From assembly GCF_022919075.1 (NCBI RefSeq), contig NZ_CP095078.1, positions 4,216,001 to 4,280,000 of the forward strand: a DNA stretch of 64,000 nt, in the 5' to 3' direction. Both the position numbers and the translations under genes were made by a program. Under the pieces are notes generated by a model. It saw nothing but the letters and a program-made list of their open reading frames with translations, was not told the origin of the DNA and did no database searches. This document shows, piece by piece, positions 47,698 through 56,793 of the stretch. Source of the DNA: Nocardioides sp. W7 (GTDB lineage Bacteria > Actinomycetota > Actinomycetes > Propionibacteriales > Nocardioidaceae). Position 1 is the stretch's first letter, and each line of letters begins with the position of its first letter.

Positions 47698-48576
47698 TCA
47701 CACCCTTCCCTTCTCGCGGCCGACGGAGTCGGCCAGGCCGTCGCCGATCACGTTGCAGGCCAGCACACACGTGACGACGGTGACGGTCGGCACGATCACC
47801 GGCCATGGTGTGTAGAACCAGGCCGCACGCCCCTCGGACAGCATGCTCCCCCAGCTCGGGTCCGGCGGCTGCACCCCGAGCCCGAGGAAGCTCAGCGAGG
47901 ACTCCGCCAGGATCGCGAACCCGAACGCCAGGCTGATCTGCACGGCAAGCGGCGACAACACGTTGGGCAGCACGTGACGGCGCAGGATCCAGTGCGTAGG
48001 GGTGCCGATGCTGCGCGACGCCTCGATGAAGGTCTCCTCGCGCACGGCAAGCGTCGCTGCGCGCACGACCCGGTAGAAGCGCGGCACGAAGACGACGCCG
48101 ATGGCGAGCATGGCGTTGGTGAGGTTCGGGCCCATCACGCCGACGATCGCCAGGGCGAGCAGCAGGGGCGGGAAGCTCAAGATCGCATCGGCGATGCGCG
48201 AGAAGACCGCGTCCCACCAGCCGCGCAGGAGACCGGCCAGCAGGGCCGGAACCAGACCGCCGACCAGGCCGACGCCGACCGACATCACCGCTGCTACGGC
48301 GGCCACCCGGGCGCCGTACAGCAGTCGCGAGAGGGTGTCACGGCCCAGCGCGTCGGTGCCGAGCCAGTGGCCGTCGCTGAACGGCGGCAGTCGTCGTCCC
48401 TCGCTGTTCTGCACCAGCGGGTCGTACGGTGCGATCCAGGGGGCGGTGACGGCGGCGATCAGCCAGATCACCAGCACGGCCAGAGCGAGCCGGTTGGCCC
48501 AGGGGCCGGCGAAACGCCGGACGAAGCGACGGCGCGGGGTCTCGTGGACGACCCCCGGCGCGGGAACGGCACTCAC
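47698..48576 (-). CDS. ABC transporter permease, DppC/OppC type
   Basis: This 292-residue inner-membrane permease has about six helices. The N-terminal region has APYDPLVQNSEGRRLPPF and HWLGTDALGRDTLSRLLYGA, typical of DppC. The EAA coupling loop reads EASRSIGTPTHWILRRHVLP. It overlaps the DppB-like gene by 4 bp, and together they form the channel. Confidence 0.93.
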   Translation of the reverse strand: MSAVPAPGVVHETPRRRFVRRFAGPWANRLALAVLVIWLIAAVTAPWIAPYDPLVQNSEGRRLPPFSDGHWLGTDALGRDTLSRLLYGARVAAVAAVMSVGVGLVGGLVPALLAGLLRGWWDAVFSRIADAILSFPPLLLALAIVGVMGPNLTNAMLAIGVVFVPRFYRVVRAATLAVREETFIEASRSIGTPTHWILRRHVLPNVLSPLAVQISLAFGFAILAESSLSFLGLGVQPPDPSWGSMLSEGRAAWFYTPWPVIVPTVTVVTCVLACNVIGDGLADSVGREKGRV

Positions 48577-49544
48577 TGCGACTCACCCCTCGGGTTGAGA
48601 TATCCGTAGGTCAGGTCGACCAGGAGACTGGCGAGCACGGTGATCGTCACGGCGAAGACGACCATGCCCTGGATGGCCGGCAGGTCACCGGCCATGACGG
48701 CACGGACGGCGAAGTCGCCGAGCCCCTGGATGCCGAAGATCGTCTCGACCACCGCGGTCCCGCCCAGCAGGTAGCCGGTCTGGATGCCGACGACCGTCAC
48801 CACCGGCATCATCGCGTTCTTCAATCCGTGCTTCCAGACCACCGCGCCCGGCAGCAGGCCCTTGGCCACCGCCGTTCGCACGTAGTCCTGACGGAGCACG
48901 TCGGCCAACGAGGCCCGCAACTGGCGGGCGATCTCTGCCGCGGCGACCACGCCGAGAGCGAATCCGGGCAGGATCAGATGCTCCAGCCACGGCCAGAAGC
49001 CCTCGGACAGCTCGACGTACCCCGTCGCCGGCAGCCACTGGAGCTTGACCCCGATGATCAGCGTCAGAAGCAGACCGAGCACGAAGTTCGGCGTGGCCAG
49101 ACCGAGGGTGCTGCCGACCGTGACGACGCGGTCCTCCCACCGCCCGGCCCGGCGGGCGGCCAGCACTCCGGTGGGGATGCCGATCAAGAGCGCGACGGCC
49201 ATCGCCACCAGGGTCAGGGAGATCGTGATCGGCAGTCGGGCGACGATCATGTCCCACACCGGAGTGCGGAACGTGTAGCTCGTGCCGAGGTCACCCTGCA
49301 CCAGGTTGCCCAGGAACGAGGCGAACTGCTCGTACGCCGGCCGGTCCAGGCCGAGGTCGGTCCTGACCGCCTCGATCTGCGCCTCGGTGGCCCCTTCCCC
49401 GGCGATCCGGTGGGCCGGATCGCCGGGGATGAGGAGCACCAGGCTGAACGTCGCCAGGCTCACGATCGCCATGAGCGGGACCAGGGCGACGAGTCGTCGC
49501 CCCAGCATCGACCGGGTCCTGCTCCCCACCGCACTGGTGCTCAT
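48573..49544 (-). CDS. ABC transporter permease, DppB/OppB type
   Basis: The 323-residue permease starts MSTSAVGSRTRSMLGRRLVA, with a first helix and LLIPGDPAHRIAGEGATEAQ, the DppB family mark. The coupling loop is VRTAVAKGLLPGAVVWKHGL, followed by the GYLLGGTAVVETIFGIQGLG segment. It lies 35 bp downstream of the binding-protein gene. Confidence 0.93.
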   Translation of the reverse strand: MSTSAVGSRTRSMLGRRLVALVPLMAIVSLATFSLVLLIPGDPAHRIAGEGATEAQIEAVRTDLGLDRPAYEQFASFLGNLVQGDLGTSYTFRTPVWDMIVARLPITISLTLVAMAVALLIGIPTGVLAARRAGRWEDRVVTVGSTLGLATPNFVLGLLLTLIIGVKLQWLPATGYVELSEGFWPWLEHLILPGFALGVVAAAEIARQLRASLADVLRQDYVRTAVAKGLLPGAVVWKHGLKNAMMPVVTVVGIQTGYLLGGTAVVETIFGIQGLGDFAVRAVMAGDLPAIQGMVVFAVTITVLASLLVDLTYGYLNPRGESQ

Positions 49545-49579
49545 GTGCCTCTCCCTCGTGACCGGACCGACAGCGTCGG

Positions 49580-51115
49580 TCAGCCGTTGATTCCGACGCC
49601 GCGGAACTCGCTGATGCCGACGAGAGGCGGCTCGTAGCCCGTCACCCGCTCGCTGCAGACCGCTCCGACGGCGTTGAAGGTGAGCGGCGCGACCGCGCCC
49701 TGCTCCAGGACCAGCCGCTGCACCTCGGCAAGGGCCTCGCCGCGCTCCGCGACGTCGTCGGTGGAGTTGGCCGCCTGCAGGGCCTCGTCGAACCCGTCCA
49801 CCTCGGTGCGGCTCACGTTCTGCGGAGCGTCGGCGTCGAAGTAGCTCGACAGGAGCATGGACGGGTCGGCACGGCCGGTCCAGGCGGTGATCACCGCGTC
49901 ACCGGTGCCCTTGAGGAAGTTGACCCCCAGGTCGGCCGGCGGCAGCGCCTTGATCTCCATGTCGATGCCGATCTCGGCGAGCTGGGCCTTGACGATCTCC
50001 GCCGTGGTGACGAACTGGGGAATGGTGAGCGTGACCGTCGTGAAGGAGAACCCGTCCGCCAGCCCGGCCTGGGCGAGCAGGTCCTTGGCCGCCTGCTGGT
50101 CCTGGGTGAGCAGGTCGGCGACGGAGTCGTTCGGCACGAAGTAGTCGTCCGGGAACAGACCGGTCGACGCCGCGCCCTTGCCCTCCTGGGCCGCCTCGAG
50201 GATGGCGTCGCGGTCGAGGGCCAGGTTGATCGCCTTGCGGACCAGCGGGTCACCGAGCTCGCTCTTGGTCTGGTTGAAGTAGAGGACCGTCTGGGTGAGC
50301 ACGGTGCGCGCCTTCGTCACCGCGTTGGGGATCGCCTCCGCAGGGGCGATCATGGCGGGCGACACCAGCGCACAGTCGGCCTGGTCGGAGCTGATCCCGT
50401 TGAGGTTCGTCTGGGGGTCGACGATCACGGTGACGTCCATGCCGCCGACCTTCAGCGCCTCGGCGTCCCAGTAGTTCTCGGACGCCTCGAACACGTAGTG
50501 CGCACCCGGATCGGCCTCGGCAAGTGTGAAGCGGCCGATGCCGTTCGAGTCCGTGGCCAGCGCCGCGGCAGCATCGGGAGTGGCGAACGCCTGGGGACTG
50601 ACCATCATCCCGGACAGGTCGGAGAGCGTCAGCACGAGATGGGCACCGGGTGAGTTCAGCTTCAGGGTGACCGTCGACGGGTCCACCACCTCGACGCTGT
50701 CGACAACCGCGAGCAGCGGAGCGGTGATCGAGTCCGGCTCCAGGGCCCGCTCGAGATTGGCCTTGACCGCCTCGGCGTCGAACGGGGTGCCGTCCTCGAA
50801 GCTCACCCCGCTGCGCAGCTTGAAGGTCAGGCTCTTGGAGTCCTCGCCGAACTCCCACGACTCGGCAAGGCCGGGCACCGGCTGGCCGTCGACGTCCTGG
50901 TGGACCAGGCGGTCGTAGACGTAGTTGAGCAGGATGTAGTCGGAGGATGCGACCGTCTTGTGCGGGTCGAACGACGTGACGCCGCCCGAGGTGGTGTACC
51001 TCAGGATCGCACTCGGGTCAGCCTCGCCATTGCCGCCGTCGCTGCTGCTGCTGCCGCCACCGCAGGCAGTGAGGGTCAGGCAGGCCGCGGCCGCCAGAGC
51101 TGGAAATCGCTTCAC
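49580..51115 (-). CDS. Extracellular solute-binding lipoprotein, family 5
   Basis: The GTG at 51115, behind GTGGAG, gives 511 residues with a signal peptide and lipobox LTLTACGGG. A Ser/Gly linker precedes the mature domain, which begins ILRYTTSGGVTSFDPHKTVA. The family-5 pattern LAESWEFGEDSKSLTFKLRS is near residue 100, and NLALDRDAILEAA is in the second lobe. It captures the substrate for the transporter encoded downstream. Family-5 proteins bind peptides but also sugars, opines and other compounds, so the substrate is open. It is first of the transporter genes. Confidence 0.93.
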   Translation of the reverse strand: MKRFPALAAAACLTLTACGGGSSSSDGGNGEADPSAILRYTTSGGVTSFDPHKTVASSDYILLNYVYDRLVHQDVDGQPVPGLAESWEFGEDSKSLTFKLRSGVSFEDGTPFDAEAVKANLERALEPDSITAPLLAVVDSVEVVDPSTVTLKLNSPGAHLVLTLSDLSGMMVSPQAFATPDAAAALATDSNGIGRFTLAEADPGAHYVFEASENYWDAEALKVGGMDVTVIVDPQTNLNGISSDQADCALVSPAMIAPAEAIPNAVTKARTVLTQTVLYFNQTKSELGDPLVRKAINLALDRDAILEAAQEGKGAASTGLFPDDYFVPNDSVADLLTQDQQAAKDLLAQAGLADGFSFTTVTLTIPQFVTTAEIVKAQLAEIGIDMEIKALPPADLGVNFLKGTGDAVITAWTGRADPSMLLSSYFDADAPQNVSRTEVDGFDEALQAANSTDDVAERGEALAEVQRLVLEQGAVAPLTFNAVGAVCSERVTGYEPPLVGISEFRGVGING

Positions 51116-51217
51116 GGGTTTCTCCACTTCGTTGGTGTGTGCCCGCCCGAGGGGCCTGCGCGTGCTGCTGGTCACATCGCACGGCTGATCCTGATCGGCG
51201 GATGCGGCCCCGAGAGC

Positions 51218-51240
51218 CCACTCCCAGTGATCGGGAGTGG
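51218..51240. promoter_or_regulatory. Inverted repeat between LLM gene and binding-protein gene
   Basis: Arms CCACTCCC (51218-51225) and GGGAGTGG (51233-51240) surround 7 bp. It lies 26 bases after the stop of the LLM gene and about 100 upstream of the binding-protein start. It may be a weak terminator or an operator; the GGGAGT core recurs near 43670. Confidence 0.45.
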
Positions 51241-51265
51241 TCTCGTCGACAGGTTGCGGGGGGAG

Positions 51266-52102
51266 TCAGAGGCCGAGCCGGGCGGCGACGTCGTCGAGGT
51301 GCTTCATCACCGCGGACTCGTCGCCGTCGGGAAGGGTCCACACGGCCTCGGTGACGCCACCGGCCTCCCACTCGTCGAGCACCTCGAAGGTGGGTCGGAG
51401 CGCTCGCACCTCCGGATGGCCGGAGCGGCCGGCCGCGTCCCAGGCTGCCTGCAGGCGGGTGATCTGCTCGGGGATGCTCTGGTCGAGTGGGGTGGTGAGC
51501 CAGCCGTCGGCGTTCGCCGCGATCCACGCGAAGGTCTTGGGACCGGCCTGGGCGCCGATGATGACCGGCACGTGCTCCTGGATCGGCTTGGGCCAGGCCC
51601 ACGATGCCTGGAAGGAGACGAACTCGCCTTCGTAGGAAGCCTCCTCCTGGGTCCAGAGCGCACGCATCGCCTCGACGTACTCCTTGAGCACGGTGCGACG
51701 ACGCTCCGGCGGCACACCGTGGTCGGTGAGCTCGTCGGTGTTCCAGCCGAAGCCGGCCCCGAGCACCACGCGACCGCCGGACATGAAGTCCACGGTGGCG
51801 ATGGTCTTGGCGAGCGTGATCGGGTCGGACTCCACCGGCAGTGCGACCGAGGTCCCGAGACCGATCCGCTCGGTGACGGCCGCGACCGCACCGAGTGCGA
51901 CCCACGGGTCGAGGGTGCGCATGTAGCGGTCGTCGGGAAGGGAGTCGTCTCCCGTGGCCGGATGGGCTGCATCCCGACGGACCGGGATGTGGGTGTGCTC
52001 GGGAACGTAGAAGGTGGCGAAGCCTCGGTCCTCTGCCGCCTTGGCGGCCTGCTGAGGAGTGATGCCGCGGTCGCTGGTGAAGAGTGAGATTCCATGGCGC
52101 AT
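51266..52102 (-). CDS. LLM-class F420-dependent oxidoreductase
   Basis: The 278-residue TIM-barrel protein is of the luciferase-like superfamily in its F420-using branch: MRHGISLFTSDRGITPQQAA, FATFYVPEHTHIPV, RIGLGTSVALPVESDPITLA and GRVVLGAGFGWNTDEL. F420 enzymes are common in actinobacteria and reduce or oxidise diverse rings, alkenes and carbonyls. It lies between the IclR regulator and the transporter operon on the same strand, so it is probably part of the pathway. Confidence 0.88.
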   Translation of the reverse strand: MRHGISLFTSDRGITPQQAAKAAEDRGFATFYVPEHTHIPVRRDAAHPATGDDSLPDDRYMRTLDPWVALGAVAAVTERIGLGTSVALPVESDPITLAKTIATVDFMSGGRVVLGAGFGWNTDELTDHGVPPERRRTVLKEYVEAMRALWTQEEASYEGEFVSFQASWAWPKPIQEHVPVIIGAQAGPKTFAWIAANADGWLTTPLDQSIPEQITRLQAAWDAAGRSGHPEVRALRPTFEVLDEWEAGGVTEAVWTLPDGDESAVMKHLDDVAARLGL

Positions 52103-52161
52103 GGCGGCACGCTAGGGACCGCGGCCGGCGCGCAGGGACGAAACCCAGCGAGTGGGATGAC

Positions 52162-53043
52162 CTACATCCAGCGCCCGCTGCTGGTCGCGAGGATGCTGGC
52201 CAGGGTCTCCGCGGACCAGGTGTGCAACGGGTGGCTCTCGGCTGCCGGGACGCTCGCGCGCCGCGGAAAGAGCTCGGCGCTGACCCGTCGCGTGGCGTCG
52301 GCGACCAGCGGTGCCATCTTCTCCAGGGGAATGCGTCCGGAGACCGAGAGCGAGATGCTCCCGACCGGGCCGTCGGCGCCGAGGATCGCGGACGAGACAC
52401 AGGCGACCGACGGGAAGCACTCGCCCTGCTCGAAGGCGAGGCCGCGGCGCTCGCGGACCCGGTGCAGCTCCTGGTGGAAGACCGACAGGTTGGAGATCGT
52501 GCGCGGCGTCATCCTGCCCAGGTCGGCGCCGACGAGCTCGTCGACCTCCTCCGGCGGCAGCCAGGCCAGGATGGCTTTCCCCAGCGCCGTGCCGTGGGCC
52601 GGGGCCCGACCTCCGACCCGCGACGGCACCGAAGCGGCGAACCGGCCGCCGAGCTTGTCGAGATAGTGGACGTGGGCGCCCTTGAGGACGGCGAGGTGGA
52701 CGACGGTGCCGGTGGACATCTGCAGCTCGTGAAGGACCGGAGCGGCAACGTGACGCAGCTCCATCGAGGTGTTCCCCCAGTCGGAGAAGCTCGTCGCGCG
52801 CGTCCCGAGGCCGTAGCCCTCCGGGATGCGCCGCACCCACGACAACTTCGTGAGGGTGGTCAGCATCCGGTGCGCCGTCGAGCGAGCCAGCCCGGTCGCG
52901 CCCATGACGTCCTCGAGACTGAGCCGTGAGCTCGGAGACTCGAAGGCGTCGAGGACCGCGGTCATCCGCTCGATCATCGACGTCGACGGAGACGGGGATC
53001 CGCCAATGCCCGTCTCCAGAACCTCGCTCCTGGTGAGCGTCAT
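52162..53043 (-). CDS. IclR-family transcriptional regulator
   Basis: The ATG at 53043, behind GGGGAGGGGACC, gives 293 residues; an upstream extension is rejected. The winged-helix N-terminus reads SMIERMTAVLDAFESPSSRL, then GATGLARSTAHRMLTTLTKL. The C-terminal ligand domain has ATSFSDWGNTSMELRHVAAP, GTALGKAILAWLPPEEVDEL and a cysteine-containing loop (FPSVACVSSAI). IclR regulators commonly control aromatic and steroid catabolism in response to a pathway metabolite. It probably governs the LLM, transporter and perhaps hsa-like genes. Confidence 0.92.
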   Translation of the reverse strand: MTLTRSEVLETGIGGSPSPSTSMIERMTAVLDAFESPSSRLSLEDVMGATGLARSTAHRMLTTLTKLSWVRRIPEGYGLGTRATSFSDWGNTSMELRHVAAPVLHELQMSTGTVVHLAVLKGAHVHYLDKLGGRFAASVPSRVGGRAPAHGTALGKAILAWLPPEEVDELVGADLGRMTPRTISNLSVFHQELHRVRERRGLAFEQGECFPSVACVSSAILGADGPVGSISLSVSGRIPLEKMAPLVADATRRVSAELFPRRASVPAAESHPLHTWSAETLASILATSSGRWM

Positions 53044-53176
53044 CGCCGGTCCCCTCCCCTGACGAATGCGTGCTTGACGCAACGACATCGTTCCCGCAGA
53101 CAAGCACCGTGTGACCGTGGTCTCACCCGTAGTCCCATCCAGTGAAACTGGCTGCGGACCTTCCGCGGCTCTGCGG

Positions 53177-53430
53177 TCACGGCAGGTCGGGGGCGGGATG
53201 GCTCCTCGGCTCGTAGCGCATCGCCACCGCTGCTCCCGAGCCGAACTCCAGCCGGCTCACCAGCTCGAGGTCGACCTGCCTCGACAGCCCCGAGACGACG
53301 TACTTCCTCGCCGCGTCGATCGTCCGGGCGAAGGGCTCCGTCCACTCGGGTCTCGCCCCGTCGGCGTCAGCGGTCGCCACGCGGACCCCGTCATCTCGCA
53401 GGTGGTCCGCCCGAAGAGCAGTACCGGCGT
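53177..53430 (-). pseudogene. Decayed DHFR-fold reductase gene with internal deletion
   Basis: Read on the minus strand, the start of a DHFR-like protein is visible (PVLLFGRTTCEMTGSAW). It continues after a one-base shift with EWTEPFARTIDAARKYVVSG and then jumps directly to LELVSRLEFGSGAAVAMRYE, the usual C-terminal end of this family. About 80 middle residues, including the cofactor-binding glycine segment, are missing. Compare the intact relative at 35630. No start codon or ribosome site remains. The stretch 53044-53176 holds nothing recognisable beyond a likely IclR promoter. Confidence 0.6.
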
Positions 53431-53477
53431 CGTACGACCCCGCCCCCGGTCCTTCCGGTCCGGGGGGGGGTCGTACG
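53431..53477 (-). terminator. GC-rich hairpin after the penicillin-acylase-family gene
   Basis: Arms CGTACGACCCCGCCCCC and its near-complement with a run of nine G (53462-53470) ending GTCGTACG form a long stem, with one mismatch and a 13-nt loop. It lies 31 bases past the acylase stop. It probably ends acylase transcription; the G-run is also a likely spot for sequencing error. Confidence 0.6.
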
Positions 53478-53507
53478 GATCACGAGTGCGGCCGTCGGGC
53501 CGGGCCC

Positions 53508-56500
53508 TCAGCGCACCTTCTTCGTCTGGGATCCGTGCGAGGGCGCTACGCCGGCACTGCCCCGGTAGCGGGCGGTCACCTTGTACGCACCGCGGTTCCG
53601 GGCAACGTGGACCTGCGCTACTCCTCGGCGGTTGACCGCGACCTTCGTGGAGCGGATCACCTTGCCGTTCCGCACCACCGTGATGCGGACCCAGCCGGTG
53701 ACCGTTGCCGTCGAACCGACCTTCGCGGTGATGTCGATGGTGCGCTTGCCCGGCACCATCCAGACCTTGGTTGCTGAGGCCGCCCGACGGGGCTGGATCG
53801 CCTTCGTGGTGGCCGACCCGACGGCCCTCCCACCCGTCATCGCGGTCACCCGTGCCGTGAGCTGGGCGCCGACGTCCGCCGGTTGCACGACGTACGTCCG
53901 GGCGGTGGCCCCGACGATCGGCCGGCCGTTGCGGAGCCACTGGACGACGACGCTCTCGGGAACCGGGCTGAAGTCAGCGGGCGAGACCTCGGCCAGCTTC
54001 AGCTTCCTGCCGACCCGAGCGACGCCCGTGATGGTGAGGGACTTGCCGGTGTAGGCGGATCCGCTCGGAGCATGGCGTGCGTCGTACTCCTGCAGCCGCA
54101 GGCTCCGCATCCCGTCGTAGTGGGCGAGGCAGGCGCGCTCATCGGCGAAGTCGACGCCCAGGCCCTCGCGCCAACCGTCGTCGAGGCAGACACCGGAGTC
54201 CTCCACGAGGTAGGTCGAACTGGTCGTGGCGGCTGCGACGTCGGACTCCGTGACCGGCAGGTCGACCCACTGCTTCTTCGAGTACATCCGGGTCATGTCC
54301 GAGTAGTGCGGCGAGTTCGGGTTGGTGGACTGGGAGAACGCGAGGATCCCCCGGCTGACCAGCCCGTCCGCACGGAACTCCGATGCCTGGATCCAGCTGG
54401 CACCGCTGCTGACCTCGGGGTAGCCACCCGCCGCCGCGTTGAACGGAGCGGTGAGGATGTTGAACAGGCCCGACTCACCGGTTCCGCCGTGCATCGGGAT
54501 GCGTACGCCGTTCCTCGTCACCGACTGGACGTCGCCGAGGCGCGCGTCCAGGTCGACATCCGCGGCGCGGAGCTTCGTCACGGCCGCGGCGATCGCCTGC
54601 AGCACCGCGTCGTTGTCCTCCGGGTCGAGATCACGAGGAGTGTTGACCGGGTCCTCGGGGTCGAAGTCGACCAGGTAGTTCCAGTTGGCCGGCAGGACCC
54701 GGCCGCCGCGACCCGCCGCCATGATCTCGCGGAAGAGGTGGGCGCCCCGGCTCTCCAGGTCGTCGTGAAGATCCCATCCCTCCAGGACGCCGCAGGCCTC
54801 GCTGATGTCGGTCACGGTGGAGTCGGGTCCGGTGACGGTCGGGTTGTCCTCGCACAGCTCGACCATGCCGTCGCGCAGGATGACTCCGGAGTAGCTGGTG
54901 TTGCTGAACATCAGCTTCTGCAGCCTGCCCAGGGTGAACTTGTTGCCCACCTCGCCGTCGGTGCCGGACAGTCGTTGCTCGATGGCGCTCAGGCCGGCGC
55001 GGGTCCTCAAGGTGCGCTCCGTGCCGGTGACCCCGAAGGCCCCGTCATAGCCGGTCAGCGGCTGGGCAGGGTTGGCCAGCCAGTAGCTGTCGTTCATGTT
55101 GGACACGAAGTCGTCGCGGAACAGGTGCGGCGTGGCGTCGGGACCGAAGGTGAAGTCGTTCGCGGCCGTGGGGTCGATCTTCCACATGCACTCCGACCTC
55201 GATCCGTCGTAACCACCGGGCACGGCGCATGCGGCACGTTGGTCGTCGGTGAAGTAGGGAATCGGGTTCGCATCGGTGTAGTAGGTCTCGCCGGAGGAAT
55301 CAGCGGCCATCACGTTCGTGCCCTGGAACTGGTACTTGTTCTGGATCTTCTCGAACTCCCGGACGGAGGTCGCCTTCCAGGACTCGTTGAGCGACTCCAC
55401 GCCCCGCCAGCCGGGATCCGTGGGACGGACCGCGTAGGCGATGTCGTCGTTCCAGGCGAATCCGGGTCCGCCGACGAGCCGGGCTCCGTAGTGGGTGGAG
55501 TAGAAGGTGTGCTCGGCGTTCGTGGTCCCCCCGTTGCCGTCCGGGACCTCGACCTCGACGACCTCCCTCACCATCTCGCGCTCGGCACCGTCGAAGAGGT
55601 AGTGCGTCGGCTTCCCGGGGACCAGCTGCAGCCGGTAGAAGGTGTAGTCACTCGCGCGCGAGACGGTGGCGGTCCAGGCGATGTCCTCCGTCGCGCCGAA
55701 GGCAACCTGGATCCGGCCCATGGTGGTTGCCCCCGTCATGTTCATCTCGCCGGGGATCGTCTGGTGCAGGGCGTACATCCGCTGGGCCGGCGTGTTCCAG
55801 CTCAGGTGCGGGTTCGCGAGCAACATCCCGCCGCCGCCGGCGGTTGCGGCGGCACCGATGGCGACGCCGTTGCTGCCCCGGTCCTCGTCGAACAGTCGGG
55901 CGATCGCCTCTTCGGGCGTCGGTTCGGTCGATCCCGCCCGGACGCGGGCGCCCGCGGAGCCCGTGGCGGTCGGGGGCGCGGCGGCCAGGAACTGCGTGGA
56001 GAGCGCAGGGAGGAAGAAGGGCATCCGGGAGATTCGACGTAGGTCCAGCTCGTCGACCGGCCGGACCCAGGAGGCTCCGCGGCAGCCGGGGTCGGTGATC
56101 GCGTCGACACCCGTGTCCCGCAGGTACCTGTTGAAGCCGGCCGCGGCCCCTCGGAAGACCGCGGCCTGCTTGGACTCGAGCGGCTCCTCGGCCGCCCCGC
56201 GGTCGATGAAGAGCTGGTAGAAGGAGTCGCTACTCACGTTCTGCGGTGTGGCGCCGAGCAGCTCGGAACGCTGCGCAGCGAAGGTGATCACGAGATCCGC
56301 GATCATGCAGACGTTGTCCTCGGCCATGGCGTACCCGGTGCCGTAGCCCAGGCTGGCGTAGTCGTCCGCCTTGACGTTGGGCACTCCCCCGTCGCTGCGC
56401 CTGACCAGCGCTTCGTAGGTGACGTTCCGGTTGATCTCTCCGGTCCTGTCGACGTTCGGCGCCGAGGCGACCACCGGCGTGCCCGGGTATCCCCACGAGC

Positions 56501-56564
56501 CGAGCACCAATCCGAGAGCGGCCACCATCCCCAGTGACCGTCTCCGTGTCCCTCTTCGCAACAT
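53508..56564 (-). CDS. Secreted penicillin-acylase-family amidohydrolase with C-terminal Ig-like domains
   Basis: The 1018-residue protein starts with a Tat/Sec-like signal (RRGTRRRSLGMVAALGLVLG, cleavage near VVASA). The alpha-subunit part (GYGTGYAMAEDNVCMIADLV) precedes the autocatalytic junction GSNG. Ser231 would become the N-terminal nucleophile of the beta subunit, followed by GMLLANPHLSWNTP and VAFGATEDIAWTATVSRASD. The acylase fold ends near residue 800. About 200 further residues form Ig-like beta modules rich in Lys, Arg and Val (SLTITGVARVGRKLKLAEVS and on), unusual for this family and suggesting binding to the cell surface or a polymer. Relatives hydrolyse penicillins, acyl-homoserine lactones or cyclic lipopeptides; the substrate is unknown. 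Confidence 0.85.
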   Translation of the reverse strand: MLRRGTRRRSLGMVAALGLVLGSWGYPGTPVVASAPNVDRTGEINRNVTYEALVRRSDGGVPNVKADDYASLGYGTGYAMAEDNVCMIADLVITFAAQRSELLGATPQNVSSDSFYQLFIDRGAAEEPLESKQAAVFRGAAAGFNRYLRDTGVDAITDPGCRGASWVRPVDELDLRRISRMPFFLPALSTQFLAAAPPTATGSAGARVRAGSTEPTPEEAIARLFDEDRGSNGVAIGAAATAGGGGMLLANPHLSWNTPAQRMYALHQTIPGEMNMTGATTMGRIQVAFGATEDIAWTATVSRASDYTFYRLQLVPGKPTHYLFDGAEREMVREVVEVEVPDGNGGTTNAEHTFYSTHYGARLVGGPGFAWNDDIAYAVRPTDPGWRGVESLNESWKATSVREFEKIQNKYQFQGTNVMAADSSGETYYTDANPIPYFTDDQRAACAVPGGYDGSRSECMWKIDPTAANDFTFGPDATPHLFRDDFVSNMNDSYWLANPAQPLTGYDGAFGVTGTERTLRTRAGLSAIEQRLSGTDGEVGNKFTLGRLQKLMFSNTSYSGVILRDGMVELCEDNPTVTGPDSTVTDISEACGVLEGWDLHDDLESRGAHLFREIMAAGRGGRVLPANWNYLVDFDPEDPVNTPRDLDPEDNDAVLQAIAAAVTKLRAADVDLDARLGDVQSVTRNGVRIPMHGGTGESGLFNILTAPFNAAAGGYPEVSSGASWIQASEFRADGLVSRGILAFSQSTNPNSPHYSDMTRMYSKKQWVDLPVTESDVAAATTSSTYLVEDSGVCLDDGWREGLGVDFADERACLAHYDGMRSLRLQEYDARHAPSGSAYTGKSLTITGVARVGRKLKLAEVSPADFSPVPESVVVQWLRNGRPIVGATARTYVVQPADVGAQLTARVTAMTGGRAVGSATTKAIQPRRAASATKVWMVPGKRTIDITAKVGSTATVTGWVRITVVRNGKVIRSTKVAVNRRGVAQVHVARNRGAYKVTARYRGSAGVAPSHGSQTKKVR

Positions 56565-56793
56565 CCGCTGGCCCGCTTCCTGGTGGTGGTGAATCGGCTC
56601 CGAACAAGCGGGTGACCTGAGTCACATCCGCGACTTTTCGGATGCTAACGACCACACCGGGGTTCTGCGGCGACGAATCCCACTGCCCGGTATCTCATGC
56701 CGACGGGGAGAACGTCGGTGTGCAGCGCGTCCACCGTCGCGGATCGAGGACTACCCGAGCCGGGCCGGACGCAGGCCCGGACGTGGAGCTACG

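Noticed and set aside
43669..53150. GGGAGT dyads as a proven IclR regulon signature
   Set aside because: The copies near 43670, 51218 and 53130 share only short cores and differ in spacing; kept only as a note in the feature list.
53883..56042. 719-codon plus-strand open frame opposite the acylase-family gene
   Set aside because: GC-rich codon bias opens the complementary frame; the translated sequence is Val/Gly/Arg-rich without domains, while the minus strand encodes a recognisable enzyme with signal peptide and catalytic Ser.
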